The translations under genes and the position numbers were made by a program. Below are positions 59,181-64,000 of a stretch of DNA of 64,000 nt, piece after piece; position 1 is the stretch's first letter; the number at the start of each line of letters is the position of its first letter. Below the pieces are notes generated by a model. That model was not told where the DNA came from. It ran no database searches and was given only the letters and a program-made list of their open reading frames with translations. Source of the DNA: Emydura subglobosa (Eukaryota > Chordata > Testudines > Chelidae). Location of the stretch: positions 16,613,999 through 16,677,998 of the forward strand of contig ML679969.1 of NCBI GenBank assembly GCA_007922225.1. The letters are read 5' to 3'.

Positions 59181-61049
59181 TTCTTCCAATATTTAAAAGC
59201 ACAACAGCACTGGTCTTGGAGCACCCATCAGCTAATGGAACATTCAACTTCACAGGAGAATAGGGTCACAGTATTTGCTTAGCTCTACAGGGCAGAGAGA
59301 GAATTAAAATATATTAAATATCAGTGAAGCCAATCTCTCACCCTTTCAAAAAACCACAACAGAGATTGTGGAAGGTGTAACTGTATAATTCCTGTGGCCA
59401 CCCAGCCTCTAATTACCTGGGATGCCACATACCTGACTTGGATGCACTAAGACAGGCTTTGAAAAATTGATTGGAAACCCATCACACAATAATCAGCCAT
59501 TTCAAGACAAACTGCCTTAGTAGAGAAGGTCCCTAGGGTCCTCTGCATATGAATCTGAGACATTAGATGTTAGCTATCAGCTTCGAAAACTGCTGGTGGT
59601 AAAGTCTTAATTAAATATGAAGTATGGTACAAACGTGCACGATACTGAATTTAAAACCATTTTAAAAAAACCTGGGGATTAAATCTGTTTTTTGAGCTAT
59701 GTACAAGACATGTTTGGCACAAGTAGTACGCTCTGCCAAGGCCAAAAGGGTGAGACTTGTTGTGGAGAACTCCAACTGCTTAACTGTTGCAAGTTTGAAT
59801 TAGGAACTCTTAAGTTACTTTTTCTCTGACATTCTTTGTGTCATAAGGAAGAGGAAAAGGCTAAGGTTCACTCAATTTCTAGTCATCAGATTATAAAGTG
59901 AGTTACAAATTCAGGACACATCCTGCAGGGCGGCTAACTGCAAGGTTACAAATGCTTGGCCCATCCAGTTCTAATGAGAATGAAAAGGTTTATTTCATTC
60001 TTTTACATTCAAGCTGGCACTTCATTTGGATTCTCAAGGGCCATGTGATGGGATGTGCAAACTCCACACAAATGCTCCATCTGGTGGAGGAATTAAAAAG
60101 AGAGAGAACCAGCTCATTTGTGTGGCAGAGCTGGAGAGAGCAGACCTGCAGCCTACAGCTCCAGCAGCACAGAGCAGAGTCTAGAGTCTCTGACACAGCT
60201 GCCCCAAAAATAATTCCAGAAATAATCACAGAAGAGAAGTACTCCCCATCCCCCTGTGGACCCTGGAAATCCCCTTTTACTTATTTGATCTGGACTTCCT
60301 CAACAGGGGAAAGCCCTGAACTAAGCTGATGGGGGGAAACGGGGGATGAGAGGAAGTGGCCCAGGGAGGGCAGCCTTAAGCAGCCTCGGTTGCCAGACCA
60401 CTGGTAGCCCCAAAAGGCCCTGGGTCAAAGTCTGGAGGAGTGGGAGGGCCCAGGCTCCCCTCCTCACAACTCCTCTGTCGATCACTGGTTGCCGCCTTGA
60501 ACACTAGGCCACACTTCCCTACCAGACCCCAAGGGAGGACCATTCCAGGCCACCTTTGGTCACCTATATCCACTATTGTTTACATTTACATACCAGTCAA
60601 CACAAAGCATATATATGATGAACAATGGAAGGAAACTGTAACTTATTTGTAACTGGGATTCTGCAAATTAATAGCCATAGTGTCTACATATCCACAGTCT
60701 AGGATATGCACATATAAAGCTGTAAAGACCCAGAAAGAATTTAGTAATCGCAATCTAAAATACTCGTTGTGATCTTCCATCTAATCAGTATAGCACTGAG
60801 GCTTTCACTATATTTATGTATTAAATACAAGAACTTATATTAATGTAACATAAGGTTGCATTTTTAAACAGACAAATCAAGAAATGTAAACATTGAAGTT
60901 TTCATACTAATCTTAAATCAGGCATTGTACATATATCATACCCCATGAAAATTCTTTTAAAGTCTAAAATAGCTGGGTGTGAAACACTCTATATTCGTGT
61001 ACATCACCATTCACCATTTGGGGGTGAACTTTAATTTATGTAATTTAAG

Positions 61050-61200
61050 CCTCTCACTGCCAGATTCTGGGACTGGACGACAGGAGAAGAATCACTTGAT
61101 AATCGTTCTGTTCTTTCCCTTTGAAGAATCTGGCATTGGCCACTGTCAGAAGACAGGATGCTGGGCTAGATGGACCATTGGTCTGGCCTTTCTTATGTAT
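61050..61200 (+). mobile_element. CR1 LINE 3' end, short
   Basis: AGAATCACTTGATAATCG, CTGGCATTGGCCACTGTC, AGAAGACAGGATGCTGGG and CTAGATGGACCATTGGTC are the conserved end of CR1; the terminal TTCTTATGTATG is present. Strongly 5'-truncated. Confidence 0.85.
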
Positions 61201-64000
61201 GCCCTGACTTTTCAATGTTTAAAATTGTTACCTTGATGAAAAAATTTGTGTTTAATTCAATCAATCACCTATAACTATTTAATTTGCTTTTTTCCTTTGC
61301 AAAGTAGCATGAATACAAGGACTCTGGGTGGACTTCCTATACTGACAGGTTCAGTTTGTAAAGTGTATATTTGAAGTGTATCCCCATCATACGTCAAAAA
61401 ACTAAAAGGCAAAGGAAAAAAAATGCAAAACCACCATGCTGAAAACAAGAATTTCCTCAACCAGGGAACAGTGTTTAGGGAAAGCACATGCTAGTTTCTC
61501 CACCCGACTGCCCTGCCCAATCTCTGCTACTGGCACTTGGTGGAAATACACAGTGAAAGTTGCTAGTTGCCTACAATAAACTTTGAGACCTTCAAGGACA
61601 GGAGGACACAGTTTGGGAATGGGGACCTCAAATATGTACAGAAAACCAGCTCCTGAGTCTGAACTGCAGATTCAAGAGGATTGTCATGTTCTACACCTAA
61701 ACATTTATAATGCACCTGCTTCTGTCATTTCTAGGCATTTTATGCAAATTGACAAAAGCTTTAAATCTGTTCACAGAAGGATCCTAATACCCTCCCTGTC
61801 TTTTTTTAATATGCATTTGCAGGAGGGAATTGGGGAGGGGCATGTTCCATTATTTCTCATTCCTCTTCTCTCTTATACAAGTTTGGCATGGCCACAGCTC
61901 TCTCCAGCAGCAGATATACACATACTCCCAAACACAGCACTTAGATAACCACAGAGATGGACTGCTGCATACACATCAGCAACAATACAACACACTCAAG
62001 GAATGCATACACAAAGTAGCACTGTAAGGCTCCCATTGCCTTGGGTGTGCTATGAGTCACCAATTAGATGGCAGAATACCTCCATCATATGAGAAACATT
62101 CACAGGATATCACATCCACATACCTCACCCGACAATCTACTATACTTCTAAACTGGTTGTTTTATTATTTTGGTTAATAAATTCCAACTCAAATGCTCAG
62201 GAGGTCCCAAAATATCCAAGTTTAGATCCCCCCTTAGATTGCCTTCTAAATCTCAGACATTAAATAAAGGCACAGGTACATATGGTGTCCACCTACCTCA
62301 GACTCCACATAAACACATGCCTCTTATAGCAAATACACAGAATATAGAACCCTTCTGTATAGAAAGAAAACAAAGGGTAGAAAAGTTAATAGTATGTAAA
62401 ACACTGGCAGCTGTTTAAAGGTAATGCTACTTCCTTTGTGGAGTGAAAGCTATTACTCAGGTAGGACTGGATTTATATTAAACAATTCATCCAGCTGCAG
62501 GAATTCTTTGAAGGCTGCTGATGCCTGCTTTTTTAAAAAGATCTGTTTCAGTTAGATTTTTCTTTACAGTATAAGTAATGGGTTCATTTTATCTATTGCA
62601 TGTTAGTCCTGATGCATCTTGAAGTTAATACCTAGTAGTGTATACTATACACTAAATGTAATTTTATCTTTCAGTGCAGACCTTGTCATATGATGTATTA
62701 TTAATATGAAACATTAGGATCAGACTCTAATATGAGAGAATTTGACTGGTCCACTGGGCTTTATGCCACAAATTTGGTTAAATAAATATTTATTAAAAGG
62801 TTTTAGGAATATGTTTCACTTGTGACATGCTCCCTATTTTAATTGATTGTGGGGTATATTTTTATGATGGGATTACATCATTGTGTTGCATAAAGCGTCA
62901 TGTGACATTTTGCCAGGAATATATTGTCCCCACAGAAGAGGAAATAGAGACAATAGCTGGTCCCTGGTGAACAGGGAATTAATGCTACCACATCTTGCAC
63001 AGCTGCTCAGAGAAAGGTCTACAAGCATGGCTGTATGGGAAACAGAGAGCGAGAGCGCACCACAGCCAGGGGTCATAGCAACACATGGAACCCCATTCAA
63101 GGAGTGCTGATTATTTTCTAGTCACTTTACAATACTTTATTTTCTTGTTGTAAACACCACTATCTAACCCTCAAGAATGAATTGTTAGGAAGTGACCTCA
63201 CTGACTAAGATGGGATTTCTTTTTGGACGCTAACCTATTTCATCAGTTTAAACCATGTTTTGCAGTTAGTTTGAAATTAAAAACTTGAGGCCAGATCACA
63301 CCTTATTCAGAAAAACAACATGAATGACAAGAAACTCCATGAGGTTCCCTTGGGTGGCACCTGTGGCATCCTAAGACCTCAGGTGATGATGGATGAGGGG
63401 ACCCCATGTGTGGTATGGGCTGCTCTGGAGATATTGAATAAGGAGCCATGAACCTGCGTTATAAGTCAGGCTAATTACCTGTCCACATAAAAAAGTTACA
63501 GTTATGAAAACAACTCAGATACAAGAGTCTATCTCAGTTAGCCAGCTTGAAAGAGATAATGGCCATTAGGAATTCCTAAGTCGACAACAAATGAGTTTGA
63601 ATGGAGGTAGGAAGGTGGTGGACCAACCCGTGAGGGAGTTCATCACTTGAAACAAGAGATCCTAACAGTTCAAACTACAACTAAAATCAGGTACTGTAAT
63701 ATGAGAACCAAGTGGAACACTAGGAAAATGAGTCACGTAGCCAGAGCAATTACTCTGTTCAATATTAGTATTCTCGGAGTGAGTGAAATGAGGTAGACTG
63801 GATGTGGAATACTCCATTCAGACAGTATCATGGTAGTCTACTCAGGAACACAAGATGTTAACCACAATAGTTATACAATGTCACTGTGATAGTCACGTAG
63901 TTATCAGATTCTGAAACTTGGCAAATGCTAGAAGCCCACAACAGGAAACTTGACACATTCCATCAGAGTTTGTGGAGAATTCCTTCAGTTTGTGGAGAAT

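Larger units (their letters stand above)
56942..64000 (-). other. DNAJC11: DNAJC11 intron 3 (runs off the right edge)
   Basis: No exon with the J-domain end (…YDIYGKRG-type) was found on the minus strand, so exons 1-3 lie beyond the edge. The intron holds a CT/TA/CA microsatellite, a Penelope-like copy with a nested hAT MITE, a pyrimidine-rich tract, a GC-rich patch at 60330-60560 and a CR1 tail. Confidence 0.8.

Noticed and set aside
56942..64000. Search for DNAJC11 exons 1-3 (J domain with HPD motif)
   Set aside because: No matching coding sequence or paired splice sites on the minus strand; these exons lie outside the window.
1..64000. CRISPR arrays, operons, riboswitches, tRNA or rRNA genes
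   Set aside because: No spaced direct-repeat array or cloverleaf was seen; the window is vertebrate nuclear DNA with spliced genes.
63966..64000. Repeated AGTTTGTGGAGAAT at the right edge
   Set aside because: Two copies of a 14-base word about 21 bases apart; too short and cut by the window edge to interpret.

Overview
This window is a stretch of vertebrate nuclear genome. It is AT-rich, has long introns with GT-AG boundaries and CpG islands at promoters, and carries a repeat load of CR1 LINE tails, hAT-type MITEs, Penelope-like retroelement ends and old MIR-like SINEs. That mix fits a slowly evolving sauropsid; I favour a turtle, with a crocodilian as the alternative. The species itself cannot be read from this sequence.

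Four protein-coding genes are supported, in the order and orientation of human 1p36.31: KLHL21 (minus; only the large 5' coding exon is inside), PHF13 (plus, complete, 4 coding exons, 304 aa), THAP3 (plus, complete, 4 coding exons, 213 aa) and DNAJC11 (minus; 13 coding exons for the C-terminal 467 residues; the J-domain exons lie beyond the right edge). I placed all exons by conceptual translation, matching splice sites and reading phase. Every exon joins in frame and the DNAJC11 exon lengths sum to exactly the expected remainder of the family protein.

Layout: 1-1.2 kb, KLHL21 coding exon. 1.2-10.2 kb, gene-free, with an LTR-like element interrupted by a Penelope-like tail, a hAT MITE and a CR1 fragment. 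10.2-11.6 kb, CpG island with the PHF13 promoter and first exon. 11.2-17.7 kb, PHF13. 19.0-20.4 kb, second CpG island with the THAP3 promoter and exons 1-2. 19.7-23.2 kb, THAP3. 23.2-25.2 kb, tail-to-tail intergenic space. 25.2-64 kb, DNAJC11, with very large introns 3, 4 and 6 holding most of the mobile elements.

The genes do not form an operon or a single pathway: KLHL21 is a CUL3 adaptor, PHF13 a PHD chromatin reader, THAP3 an HCF-1-binding THAP protein and DNAJC11 a mitochondrial J protein. One possible link is regulatory: both CpG islands carry ACTACAACTCCCAGCA-type (ZNF143/THAP11) motifs. I found no convincing new biological system. The points most worth a second look are the promoter motif cluster, a possible remote first exon of KLHL21 in the PHF13 island, nested transposons with readable target-site duplications, an inverted-terminus retroelement in DNAJC11 intron 9, and a few unidentified coding-like relics.
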